Shown one piece after another: positions 35,508 through 45,003 of a stretch of 64,000 nucleotides of DNA. Within the stretch, counting starts at the first letter, position 1; each line of letters starts with the position of its first letter. Both the position numbers and the translations under genes were made by a program. The notes beneath the pieces were generated by a model. That model did no database searches. It had not been told where the DNA came from and saw only the letters and a program-made list of their open reading frames with translations. The stretch spans positions 56,264,237 to 56,328,236 of the forward strand of contig NC_081552.1 in assembly GCF_963082655.1 (NCBI RefSeq), written 5' to 3'. This stretch comes from Stomoxys calcitrans (lineage: Eukaryota > Arthropoda > Insecta > Diptera > Muscidae).

Positions 35508-35662
35508 AAAATTTTATTTTTGTAGCAAAAAAAATATTTCTATAGCAAATGTTGTCAAATTTTATTTCCATTAAAAAATGTTGTCAAAATTTTATCACCA
35601 AAGAATATTTTGTGAAATTTTTATTTCTAATAAATTTTGTCAAAATTCTATGAACACATTTT
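35508..35662. repeat. A/T-rich minisatellite, TTGTCAAAATTTTAT type
   Basis: About five degenerate units of 30-35 bp with TTGTCAAAATTTTAT and TATTTCTA. Related to dispersed copies at 38195-38360, 41365-41500 and 61560-61690 and more distantly to the 29-bp satellite. Confidence 0.7.
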
Positions 35663-36090
35663 GCCTATTTTGTATAGGCGTAAAGGGAGTATCTTGAAAT
35701 TTTGCACAAATACTTCTTCTTAGTGCAGGTCCGTTGGGATCGTTAATGAGATAAATCGGTCCATGTTTTGATACAGCTGCCATATAAATACCGATTTGAT
35801 TTTTTTGAACCTCTATAGGTCGCAATTATTATCCGACTTGTCTAAAATTGTGCATGTTGTATTTTTTTGTAGCGTCCAACAGCCAACCATGGTCCAAATC
35901 TGTTTATATATATCCTGGAAAAGCTCCCATACAAAACAATCTCCCAATTAGACTTCTTGAGCCTCTGGAATGTGCAATTATTACTCGATTTACCTGAAAT
36001 TTAAGAGGTGGTGTTTTTATATGACAATAACGTTTCTAAGATCAAGTTACATCCGATCCATGATTGAGAGCTTTTATTATATTTTTATGG
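35663..36090 (+). mobile_element. HINE-B-like fragment
   Basis: AAATTTTGCACAAATACTTC, TTAGTGCAGGTCCGTTGGGA, TTTTGATACAGCTGCCATAT and GACTTCTTGAGCCTCTGGAA are HINE-B body motifs. Neither terminus nor core is present. Ends near the 3' terminus of a minus-strand Helitron. Confidence 0.65.
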
Positions 36091-36097
36091 AGCACTA

Positions 36098-36973
36098 GGG
36101 TAACCGGGACCGCTCTGCAGCGCCTTCTTTTATATTGTATGGAACAAAGTTCTTCTTTGAATATTTATTTTGGACAATTAAACTGCTTTTAGTGAAATAC
36201 CATGCTGTGAAGTATATGTATATCGCTTGACTAACAGTATAGCAAAATAAATGCCTTTATCTGAATCCCATATGATCTTTATTGGTCTATGAATTCGCTC
36301 GGAGGGTTTAGGGTCATTTAAGTTTGGATGTTAGATGTACTCCATTCGTAAAAGAGTTATTTGAGCTTGATATTCTCATGGGGATTCCGGGAGTGGGAAA
36401 GCTCCCAGAGTTGTGGTTGGAGGGCCCCCCAGAAACGTGGTCCCGAAAGTGAATTTCAATTTCGTGCTCTACACCCAAATATCTTTCATTTGAGCCCAAT
36501 ATTGATATGGTCGGTAAAAATACCAGATTTCGGGGTGTTTTGGGGGTTCGGGTGGTCCCCCAAACACTTCGCCCGACATTGGATATCAGATACGTTTTCT
36601 AATCTTAAATACCTTTTATTTTAGTCGAATATTGTCGTTATTGGTCAATATATAAATTTAGTAGGTTTTTGAGGTGGGACGTCGTCCCTAGGTACCCCAT
36701 TCGAAATTTGGATACCAAATTTTTCATTTTAGATTACTATAAGAGAGCAAACAAAATTTCGCTTAAATCGCATCATCCATCTCCGAGATCTGGCGTATCT
36801 AAAAATTAGGGTAAAGGGGAGGGTCCGCCCCGTTTCAGATATCAAAAGTAGTAGTCCCCTTTTTTCACCACGGGATCATTTCAAAAAAATCGGTTCCTCC
36901 GTTTTTGCGTCTAAACGGAATAGACAAACAGAAAAACCAACAAACAAACACATATTGATTTGTATATATAAGA
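36098..36973 (-). mobile_element. Helitron, complete ends, minus orientation
   Basis: 3' end at the left: CTAG at 36098-36101 next to GGTAACCGGGACCGCTCTGC and AGCGCC, with T as the outer base on the element strand. Only three body units remain, then the sub-5' region (CATCATCCATCTCCGAGATC, AAAAAAATCGGTTCCTCC) and ACAAACAAACACATATTGAT. The 5' TC (GA on this strand) is at 36972-36973. At about 876 bp it is the shortest Helitron here with both ends. Directly followed by another Helitron 3' end. Confidence 0.8.
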
Positions 36974-37092
36974 CTAGCTGAGCCCGGCCCGCTCTGCTGC
37001 GCCCGATAATGCCATGTTGGCGAGAGTACTCTTAATTTGGAAATTTCTGCCTAATTTCAGTTGAAAATGTATTAAAATTTTCCTGTGGATTT

Positions 37093-37265
37093 TTATACCC
37101 ACCACCGAAGGATAGGGGTACATTCATTTTGTCATTCCGTTTGCAACCCATCGAGATATCCATTTCCGACCCCATAAAGTATATATATTCTTGATAGTCG
37201 ACAAAATCTAGGACGATCTAGCCATGTCCGTCCGTCCGTCCGTCCGTCCGTCTATCCTTTTAACT
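37093..37265 (+). mobile_element. HINE-A, 5' fragment
   Basis: TTTTTATACCCACCACCGAA, the core CATAAAGTATATATATTCTT, GACGATCTAGCCATG and a pure (GTCC)n tract (37226-37250). It then jumps to a short TTTTAACTTG-like end, so the array is deleted or absent. Confidence 0.75.
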
Positions 37266-37269
37266 TGTT

Positions 37270-37620
37270 TTAAATCAAATAAAATTGCCATACTTAACGA
37301 TTTTCTGTGGCAAAGAACTAATTTGCCGGTCTTTATATTTCGTGCGGTGGCGATAGTTCTTATTATTGCTTCCATGTTAAAATTTTGAACAAAAAGTGTG
37401 GCCCAGGATCACATCGTTTGCTCTTGTCCATGGATGAGCTAAAAATGGTTGCAACCTTAACATTAAGGTTTGCAACTCCTGCTATCATACGGAACGTCAT
37501 AACTTCGGGGATAGGGAGGCCTACATTTATTTGTGTCCCCACACATTCATTGAATCACGCAGTGTCCTCTTAGGTCACTATGATTGATCGACTGTTTCGG
37601 GGTGAGGTGGTTCGCTAGTT
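37270..37620. other. Unassigned segment inside or beside a Helitron
   Basis: Not matched to other repeats here. A plus-strand frame (37385-37573) lies in it without recognisable motif. It could be captured host DNA within the Helitron, which rolling-circle elements are known to carry, or another inserted element. Confidence 0.35.
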
Positions 37621-38194
37621 ATATGAGCAGAATAAAGATATCAGATTCGCCGATTATGGGAGGTAAAGCACAACCTAGATTCTTGGACACAAGGTTTGAT
37701 GTCATATTCGTAATCGGCTCTCAAATGCCTTTCATTTGAGTTTCATCAAGCTATTATCGAGTAATATTCCCATTTTGGGGACTTATCGGGGATGGGCGAC
37801 CATCAATTACAAGCAAAATTGGATATCAAATTCGCTTTCTACTCTCAAATACCTTTTATTTGAATCCCATATTCTCATAATGGTTCGAATTACCCATTTG
37901 ACGTATCTTTAGGAGGAAAAGCGCCATCTAGACTTGAACCCAAATTTTTATGTCATATTCGTAGTCAACTCCCGAATACCTTTCATTTGAGTCCTATAAT
38001 GATATGTACGTCCAATATGCCTGTTTGGAGCAGTTTTTGGGGTTAGGCGACCTGTTGAAGCCAAGTTTTTCACTTGAACCCAAGTTTTTTTTGACCATAT
38101 TCGTATTCTTCTCTCCAATATCTTTCATTTGATACCCACTTTGTCCACTTTTGATTTTGGGTAGCGTTTTTAGGGTTACGGGGGAGGGATTGAA

Positions 38195-38360
38195 ACAATT
38201 TTTCAAATTTGTTTCTATAAAAAATTGTAACAATTTTATATCGGTTGATAATTTTGTCAAAATTTTTTCCTAGAAAATTTGGTATAAACTTTTTTCAAAC
38301 ATTTTTTTTGAAAAATTTTGTTGAAATTTTATTTCCTTAGAAAATTATTCAAAATTTTAT
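38195..38360. repeat. A/T-rich minisatellite
   Basis: Degenerate units such as ATAATTTTGTCAAAATTTTT and AGAAAATTATTCAAAATTTT, similar to 35508-35662. Followed by about 160 bp of unassigned DNA before the mariner end at 38521. Confidence 0.65.
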
Positions 38361-38590
38361 TTTTACATACACACAATCGGAAATTGTCCGGTTGCGAAAC
38401 TCATCAGTAGGATTTGTCGAAGAGGTATGTCTTCTAGGTTGAAACTATGTTCTTTGTAACGCAGCAATAAAGAACATTAAGCTATCTCATATATATCTAC
38501 CAAATGAAGATATTAAACAATTACGAGGGATGCCTTTTATATTTCGGGAATAGAGAACACAAAAACAAATATTAATCATCGAAAATCGCT

Positions 38591-38797
38591 TTATTGTTTT
38601 TCAAAATAGTCCCCATTAAGATCTATACACTTTTGCATGCGTTTGAACCAATCGTCGAAGCACTTTTGCCACTCTGGTTGGACTGTTTCCAAAACATTCA
38701 TTCTGAACGCATTAACCGCTTCTGAAGGTGTCGAAAAACGTTGACCTCCCATTTTATATTTTACGCACGGGAATAAAAAGAAGTCATTCAGTGCCAA
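38591..38797 (-). pseudogene. Mariner transposase, C-terminal fragment
   Basis: 68 aa beginning MALNDFFLFPCVKYKMGGQR and ending in WFKRMQKCIDLNGDYFEKQ. NDFFLFP carries the third catalytic acid (Asp) of the DD34D mariner triad and the tail is the conserved mariner C-terminus. Separated from the N-terminal part by a degraded stretch of about 200 bp. Confidence 0.85.
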
Positions 38798-38999
38798 GTC
38801 AGGACTTTACGGCGGATGACTCATCAAATCGATCGATGTTTTGAGTGCTCAAAAATTCATTTTTTTCGTATTTTTGGAGCATTTCTACACGAGCCTTTTT
38901 TTTAACGATTGACAAATTGCTTGGGATCTAACGCGAACAAATCTTTTTGGCGTTCAAATGTTCATGCAATTTTGAATGTATGCTGGTCCCACTAATGCC

Positions 39000-39218
39000 T
39001 CAGTTGGCGCACGTCATCAATGGTTTTTGGACCAACAACTGATTTCGGACGACCTTTACGATATTCGTCTTGGTGTGAACTATGACCTCGGTAAAATTCC
39101 TTGATGCAGCTTTATCGCCAAAAATTGAATTAAGTTCACCGATACACTGTTGTTGAGTTGATCCACGTCGAAAGTTGTAAAAAATAATCGCACAAAAATG
39201 TTCACGATTTAATTCCAA
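39000..39218 (-). pseudogene. Mariner transposase, N-terminal HTH fragment
   Basis: 72 aa from MELNREHFCAIIFYNFRRGS through QQQCIGELNSIFGDKAASRN: the first helix-turn-helix of mariner transposases, which binds the TIR. The frame degenerates after about residue 45. First and second catalytic Asp motifs are not found between this and the C-terminal piece. Confidence 0.8.
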
Positions 39219-39312
39219 ATACGTCCTATTTGAAGGTTGTTATGGTGGTGGGACGTCCGCTAGACAGTTGGCCAAAAATGTCGATATAACATACGTGGTT
39301 TACTTCCAAATA

Positions 39313-39912
39313 AAGGGTGATTTTTTTGAGGTTAGGATTTTCATGCATTAGTATTTGACAGATCACGTGGGATTTCAGACATGGTGTCAAAGAGAAAGAT
39401 GCTCAGTATGCTTTGACATTTCATCATGAATAGACTTACTAACGAGCAACGCTTGCAAATCATTGAATTTTATTACCAAAATCAGTGTTCGGTTCGAAAT
39501 GTGTTCATTCACCGTAACGTTGCGTCCAACAGCATCTTTGAAAAAATACGGTCCAATGATTCCACCAGCGTACAAACCGTACCGCATTTTTCGGGATGCA
39601 TGGGCAGTTCTTGAACGGCTTCTGGTTGCTCTTCACTCCAAATGCGGCAATTTTGCTTATTTACGTAGCCATTCAACCAGAAATGAGCCTCATCGCTGAA
39701 CAAAATTTGTCAAAATTTGAACACATTTCGAACCGAACACTGATTTTGGTAATAAAATTCAATGATTTGCAAGCGTTGCTCGTTAGTAAGTCTATTCATG
39801 ATGAAATGTCAAAGCATACTGAGCATCTTTCTCTTTGACACCATGTCTGAAATCCCACGTAATCTGTCAAATACTAATGCATGAAAATCCTAACCTCAAA
39901 AAAATCACCCTT
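39313..39912. mobile_element. Fold-back mariner derivative, copy 2, symmetrical arms
   Basis: TA duplications at 39311-39312 and 39913-39914. Arms 39313-39507 and 39718-39912 are each 195 bp and complementary along their length with at most one or two visible differences (CACGTGGG against CACGTAAT). Each arm encodes the transposase N-terminus to about SVRNVF. The 210-bp centre encodes FSDEAHFWLNGYVNKQN to HPEKC on the minus strand, then shifts frame. Unlike copies 1 and 3 both arms are long. Confidence 0.85.
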
Positions 39913-40169
39913 TACTATATGAGAGCACACAAAATTTCGCTAAAATCGCACCACCCATCTCCGAGATCTGGCGTTTCTGAAAATTATGGTAAGGGGGAGG
40001 GTCCCCCCTTCCAGATATCAAAAAATGTAATACCCTATTTTCACCACGGGATCATTATGCACCATCTGTGAAAATTTGAAGAAAATCGGTTCAGCCGTTT
40101 CTGAGTCTATAAGGAACACACAAACATACAAACAAACAAACAAACCTACAAACAAACAAACAAATTGAT

Positions 40170-41350
40170 TTTTATACCTTCCACCATAGGAGGGGGGGGT
40201 ATACCAATTTCGTCATTCTGTTTGCAACTACACGAATTATTCGTCTGAGACCCCATAAAGTATATATATTCTTGATCGTCGTGACATTTTATGTTGATCT
40301 AGCCATGTCCGCCCGTCTATCCGTCCGTCTGTCTGTCGAAAGCATGCTAAATTCCGAAGGAGTAAAGCTAGCCGCTTAAAATTTTGCAGAAATACTTGCT
40401 ATTAGTGTAGGCCGGTTGGTATTGTAAATGGGCCATATCGGTCCACGTTTTGATATAGCTGACATATAAACCGGTCTTAGGTTTTGACTTCTTGAGCCTC
40501 TAGAGTGCGCAATTCTTATCCGATTGGCATAAAATTTTGCACGACGTGTTTTGTTATGATTTCCACCAACTGTGCCAAGTATGGTTCAAATCGGTCCATA
40601 ACCTGATATAGCTGCCATATAAACCGATCTATGGTCTTGACTTCTTGAGCCTCTAGAGTGCGCAATTCTTATCCGCTTAGAATAAAATTTTGCACGACGT
40701 GTTTTGTTATGATTTCCACCAACTGTGCCAAGTATGGTTCAAATCGGTTCATAACCTGATATAGCTGTCATATAAACAGATATGGGGACTTGACTTCTTG
40801 AGCTTCTAGAGGCCACAATTCCTATCCGATTTGGCTGAAATTTTGCATGACGTATTTTATTCTTACTTTCAAGGACTATGTCAAATAAGGTTCAAATCGG
40901 TTCCTAACCTGATATAGCTGTCATATAAACCGATCTGGGATCTTGACTTATTGAGCCTCTAGAGGTCGCAATCATTATCCGATTTGCCTGAAATTTTGTA
41001 CGACGGATCCTCTCATGACCATTAACATACGTGTTTAATATGGTCTGGATCGGTGTATAGCCCGATACAGGTCCCATATAAATACATCTCTCTATTTTAC
41101 TTCTTGAGCCCCCAAAGGGTGCAATTCTTATTGGAATTGGCTGACTTTTTACACAGGTCTCCAACATATAATTTAATTGTGGTCCAAATCATACCGTATC
41201 TTGATATCGCTCTAATAGCAGAGCAAATCTTTTCGTATATTCTTTTTTTTTGCCTAAGAAGAGATGGCGGGAAAAGAACTCGACAAATGCGATCCATGGT
41301 GGAGGGTATATAAGATTCGGCCCGGCCGAACTTAGCACGCTTTTACTTGT
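40170..41350 (+). mobile_element. HINE-B, full-length
   Basis: Starts TTTATACCTTCCACCATAGG; core AAGTATATATATTCTTGATC and microsatellite 40309-40337; six body units; 3' end GGTGGAGGGTATATAAG, TTCGGCCCGGCCGAA and ACGCTTTTACTTGT. Inserted in the T-rich segment near the 5' terminus of a Helitron, so it is younger than that Helitron. Confidence 0.85.
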
Positions 41351-41361
41351 TATATATAAGA

Positions 41362-42720
41362 TATGATTAAAATTAAATTTCTTTAGAAAAAAGTTTTGTA
41401 TAAATTTTGTTTCGATAAAAATTAAGTTGTCTTAAAAAAATTGGTCAACATTCGTTAAAAATTTTTGTCCTAATTTAATTCATATAAAATTTTTTTCCTG
41501 TTCACCGTGCCTATCCGCCATGGTAGCTCTCTTGAATTTTATCTTCATCTTATTCTGTTTGCCCCCAGAAAACTCGTCAAACAAAAATTGTTTTAGTTAC
41601 AGAAAGTAGCTCAGAATCAAACAAAAAATAACCAAGACCCATGTTATCTTGGCATGCAGAAGAAGCAAAAATTTTTCTTGTTGTGTGTTTCTTTCATCTT
41701 TGGATTTTTTTTTTTTTCGTTTTTTAGAATACATCTTTTGGAAACGTCTGCTGGCTGGGTTGTCAGATTGGTCCATTTGTCAATCTTTTTTTTTTTTTAT
41801 TTGCTTGTATTGCAGAATTATTAAAATATTTGTTATTATTATTTACTTAACATTTTTTGCCATTGTCTCTGCTTTTTCTTGTTTTTTTTTCTGCTTTGTT
41901 TTGAGTGCTTGGAATCTTTCTTAGCCCATAAAATATGGCGCTGGGTCGACTTCTTTTCGTACATTCTATGGTGGCACAAATGTGATACAAATATTTGCAA
42001 AGTTTTTTTCTTGGTTTTTTCTTCTTTTGGAAACCTCACCATAAGTGTCATTATAGTACTTCGTACGAAGTAATTTGGTAAGTTTTGGTGTTTTATATGA
42101 TAATGGTATTGTGTGGGCCATGAATGAAATGAGATGTTTTTGTTTGCTAAGAAAGCACTGCAAAGATTTTTGATCAGCAAAAATACAAACAAGCCCAGGA
42201 AAATATTTGGTCATCTAAATTGCTTTTGCTTTGCAATTTCTCATCACAATGTGGTATGTGTTGAGAATAAAAAAAAGTTATATGTAAGCCAGGTCACGTT
42301 TTGGCTACTTTATTTTTTTTTTTTAAGAAGGATAAAATAATTACCACACCATTTCGAAATTACAGGACTCCAGGTTCAGTTTAAATTCTTTAAAAGTTTT
42401 AAAGTACAGTATTATGTCTTTGATATGTTGAAGGTCTTCCATTACCTCACCTTTGATAGATTGAAAGACACGTGCTGCTTACTTCAATTGGTTTATTAAA
42501 AAGAGATCGATTGAGGGAATATAACCAAGAAGAAGAGTATGATGAAAATGGAATAGAATGATAACTATAAAATGTAAATACAATATGTTAGGGTTGCCAT
42601 ATATTCATAAAGATACAATACAAAGTTTTCCATACTTTACACAAACACTTTTGGAACCATCTTTCCAAACACTTTGACAGAACAATCATTTGGATGACAT
42701 TCGTAAGAGCCGAACTTAAG
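41362..42720. other. Unassigned A/T-rich DNA with minisatellite-like start
   Basis: 41365-41500 has decayed AAATTTTGT/TTTAGAAAA units. The rest has long T runs (41706-41720, 41786-41798, 42311-42324). Overlapping frames on both strands around 41839-42214 are low-complexity and not supported as genes. Confidence 0.4.
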
Positions 42721-42728
42721 CGAACCCC

Positions 42729-43050
42729 AGCAAAAAAAAATGCAAAATTTTGCCAATCAACATTCCACTAAGGAACAGAGGGCAAACTTCTCACATATCA
42801 ATGAGTGCAGTCCGATTCAAGTTTAAGCTCAATGATTAGGGGCCTCCTTTTTAAAGCCGAGTCCAAAAGGCGTGCCGCAGTGCGACACCTCTTTGAAGAG
42901 AAGTTTTACATGGCATAGTACCTCACTAATGTTGCCAGCATTAAAAGGGGAAAACCACTGCTGAAAATTTTGCTGATGGTCTCGCCAGGATTCGAACCCA
43001 GGCGTTCAGCGTCATAGGCGGACATGCTAACCTCTGCTCTACGGTGGCCT
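42729..43050 (-). mobile_element. tRNA-derived SINE, complete, with target-site duplication
   Basis: Flanked by CGAACCCC (42721-42728 and 43051-43058). On the minus strand the head has an A-box-like TAGAGCAGAGGTTAGCATG and a consensus B box GGTTCGAATCC (42988-42998), the internal Pol III promoter of a tRNA-like head. It continues about 230 bp and ends in an A-rich tail (the AAAAAAAAA at 42732-42740 region reads as T on the minus strand's complement). Mobilisation would depend on a LINE in trans; the partner is unknown. Confidence 0.8.
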
Positions 43051-43113
43051 CGAACCCCTGACCTTCCCTTAATTCTTTTTTTTTCAATTTGGCAACAAAA
43101 TCATATATATATG

Positions 43114-44001
43114 AAGGGTGATTTTTTAAGAGCTATATTAAAGTTCTTCAGAAATAAAAAAAAACACAATATTCGGAAAAATGCATGCAATCTTTATTTA
43201 AATCGATAGTACGATCCATGTAATTCCATTTTTGAAGATTATCTCGTGCAAATGTTGACCGTGACTACGCCTCAAATGGTCCGTCCGCTAAGTCCAATTT
43301 TGGCAAACCCTTTCCAACATTTCGGCCGGTATCTTACGAACAAGTTCTTCAATGTTATCTTCCAGGTTTGTCTGTATAGACATGAGATTTAATATAGCCT
43401 TACAAAAAAATAGCCTAAAGTCGTTAAATCGCTCGATCTAGGCGGCCAATTGGCCGGTCTCAGATGTGAAATAAAATGTTGATCGAACTCGCCTCTCAAT
43501 AAGTCCATTATTACGCGTGCAATGTGCCATGTGGCACCGTTGATACCACATGTCGTGCAAGTCAAGCCCTTGCATTATGGGCAAAAAAATAATTGAATAT
43601 CATCTCACGGTAGCGCTCACCATTCACAGTTACGTTACGAATCGCATCATCTTGGAAGAAGTACGATTCAATGATGCCACTAGCCCATAAACCGCAACAA
43701 GCTGTGACTTTTTCTGGATGCATTGGTAGCTCTTGCAATGCTTCTGGCTAGTTTTCACTCCAAAATCGAAAATTCTGCTTATTTACGTTCTCATTGAGCC
43801 AAAAATGAGAAAAAATTTGATAAATGGTAAACTTTCTTAAGAGAGCATGCATTTTGATAATAATTTGCAATCGTTGTTCGTTTGTAAGACGATTTATGGT
43901 AAAATTACTGAAGATGTATGACAGTGAAGCAAAATGCGAAATGTGCGTGAGCTGTTTAAACCAGTGTTGCCAAATATATAATAGCTTATAAATCACCCAT
44001 T
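43114..44001 (-). pseudogene. Tc1/mariner transposon with dead transposase
   Basis: Ends AAGGGTGATTTTTTAAGAGC and TAAATCACCCATT are diverged TIRs, similar in the first ten bases to element D. The minus strand keeps MNRLTNEQRLQII (about 43866-43904), then after a deletion HFWLNENVNKQNFRFWSEN, ELPMHPEKVT, a GIIESYFFQDD-like motif and NVTVNGERYREM, further C-terminal pieces and many stops. Inserted in the TA-rich core of an old HINE-A (43059-43113 and 44003-44346). It retains more of the C-terminal half than element D. Confidence 0.8.
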
Positions 44002-44002
44002 A

Positions 44003-44346
44003 TAATTCTGATCGTCGTAGAATTCTAAGGCGATTTAACGAAGTCCGTGTGTCTGTACGTCTGTCCGTCCATCTGCTGTTATCACCCTACAGCCCTAAAA
44101 AAATTGAGATATTGAGACGAAATTTGGTCTTCTTGCTGCACGCAGGTTAAGTTCTGGAACGGGCTAAATCGGACCATATTTGGATATAGCTTCTATATAG
44201 ACAGATCTGCCGATAAAGGGTCAAAAGCCAATGAAAGCTTGACTCCCATGTGGTCCATGTCAGACTATATTTAGATATAGCTGCCATATAGGCCGATCCG
44301 CCGATAAATAATCTGGAGCATATGAATTGATGCATTTATAACCTAA
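44003..44346 (+). mobile_element. HINE-A-like, old copy, right part
   Basis: TTCTGATCGTCGTAGAATTC with AAGGCGATTTAACGAAGTCC is a decayed mini-me core, then (GTCTGTCC)n, CAGGTTAAGTTCTGGAACGG, GATATAGCTTCTATATAGAC and another ATAGCTGCCATATAGGCCG. The core's TA tract lies on the other side of the mariner at 43114-44001. Cut by the Helitron at 44347. Confidence 0.6.
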
Positions 44347-45003
44347 CTAGCTGACCCGGGCCCGCTCCGCTGCGCCTTCTTTTACTTTATATGAAACAAA
44401 AGTTTCTGTAGAATATTTATTTTCGACAATTAAAGAGCTTTTAGTGAAATATCATGCTACGAAAATAGTATACCACTTGACTAACAGTTTAACAATATAA
44501 GTGGCTTATCTGAATCCCATATGATCTTTATTGGTCTACGAATTTAAGTTTGGTTGTAAGATGTACTCCATTCTTAAAATACTTTATTTCAGCCCGATAT
44601 TCTCATGATATCTGATTAAGGGGTGTTTTCGGGGGTGAGGTGGTCCCCCAGACACTTGGCCCTGAAAAAAAAAACAGCATCGTGCTCTTCTTTCAAAAAC
44701 CATTCATTTAAACCCCATATTGCCATTGGTTTTGAGGGGGAGTTCACAGGATGAGGCGTCCGCCAAACACATGACCCCAAAATAGGTTATCAAATTCGTT
44801 TTCTAATCGCAAATACCCATATTGCCATGGTCAGTAAAAAATTGCTGTTTGTGGGGTATTTTTGGAAAGGGGTATACCCCCAGAATGTTGGTCCCGAAAG
44901 TGGATATCAATTCTTGCTCTACCCCCAATACCTTTCATTTAAGCTTCACATTGACATGGTGTTTAAATATGCCCGATTTAGGCGTGTTTTGTGAGTTGGG
45001 GTG
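44347..45003 (-). mobile_element. Helitron, 3' half, minus orientation
   Basis: CTAG at 44347-44350 with CTGACCCGGGCCCGCTCCGC and TGCGCC is an intact 3' end. Body units in reverse (TTTAAACCCCATATTGCCAT, CCATATTGCCATGGTCAGTA) continue to GTGAGTTGGGGTGGCTCACT, where orientation switches to plus at about 45003. Confidence 0.75.

Larger units (their letters stand above)
36974..38194 (-). mobile_element. Helitron, minus orientation, head-to-tail with the previous one
   Basis: CTAG at 36974-36977 and CTGAGCCCGGCCCGCTCTGC then TGCGCC form a Helitron 3' end touching the 5' TC of its neighbour. A HINE-A fragment sits at 37093-37265. From about 37620 typical reversed body units (TCTCAAATGCCTTTCATTTG, GGATATCAAATTCGCTTTCT) follow. 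The part at 37270-37620 is not recognised as Helitron. No 5' end found; a minisatellite begins at about 38195. Confidence 0.65.
38521..39218 (-). mobile_element. Mariner element, internally deleted and 5'-truncated
   Basis: Left terminus TACGAGGGATGCCTTTTATA with TTTCGGGAATAG is a typical mariner inverted end. Minus-strand coding for the transposase C-terminus and N-terminus flank a deletion of the central domain. The right (5') TIR is absent: the N-terminal codons run straight into Helitron sequence at 39219. Confidence 0.8.
39219..41361 (-). mobile_element. Helitron, 5' half, carrying a fold-back mariner and a HINE-B
   Basis: Starts in a body unit (TTATGGTGGTGGGACGTCCG), is split by element D2 at 39313-39912, and resumes at ATATGAGAGCACACAAAATT with the sub-5' region and (ACAA)n stretch to CAAATTGATTTT. 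There HINE-B (40170-41350) is inserted, and the Helitron ends TATATATAAGA with its 5' TC (GA here) at 41360-41361, flanked by the A expected on the element strand. The 3' half is missing. Confidence 0.75.

Noticed and set aside
37226..37255. (GTCC)n as an independent microsatellite locus
   Set aside because: It is the normal GTCY tract of the mini-me core and occurs at the same place in every HINE-A and HINE-B copy.
41839..42214. Long lysine- and phenylalanine-rich frames
   Set aside because: They overlap on both strands in poly-A/poly-T DNA and have no features of real proteins.
42960..43048. Stand-alone tRNA gene
   Set aside because: Only the A/B-box head of a SINE: it continues into a tRNA-unrelated body, has a target duplication, and the cloverleaf pairing is poor.
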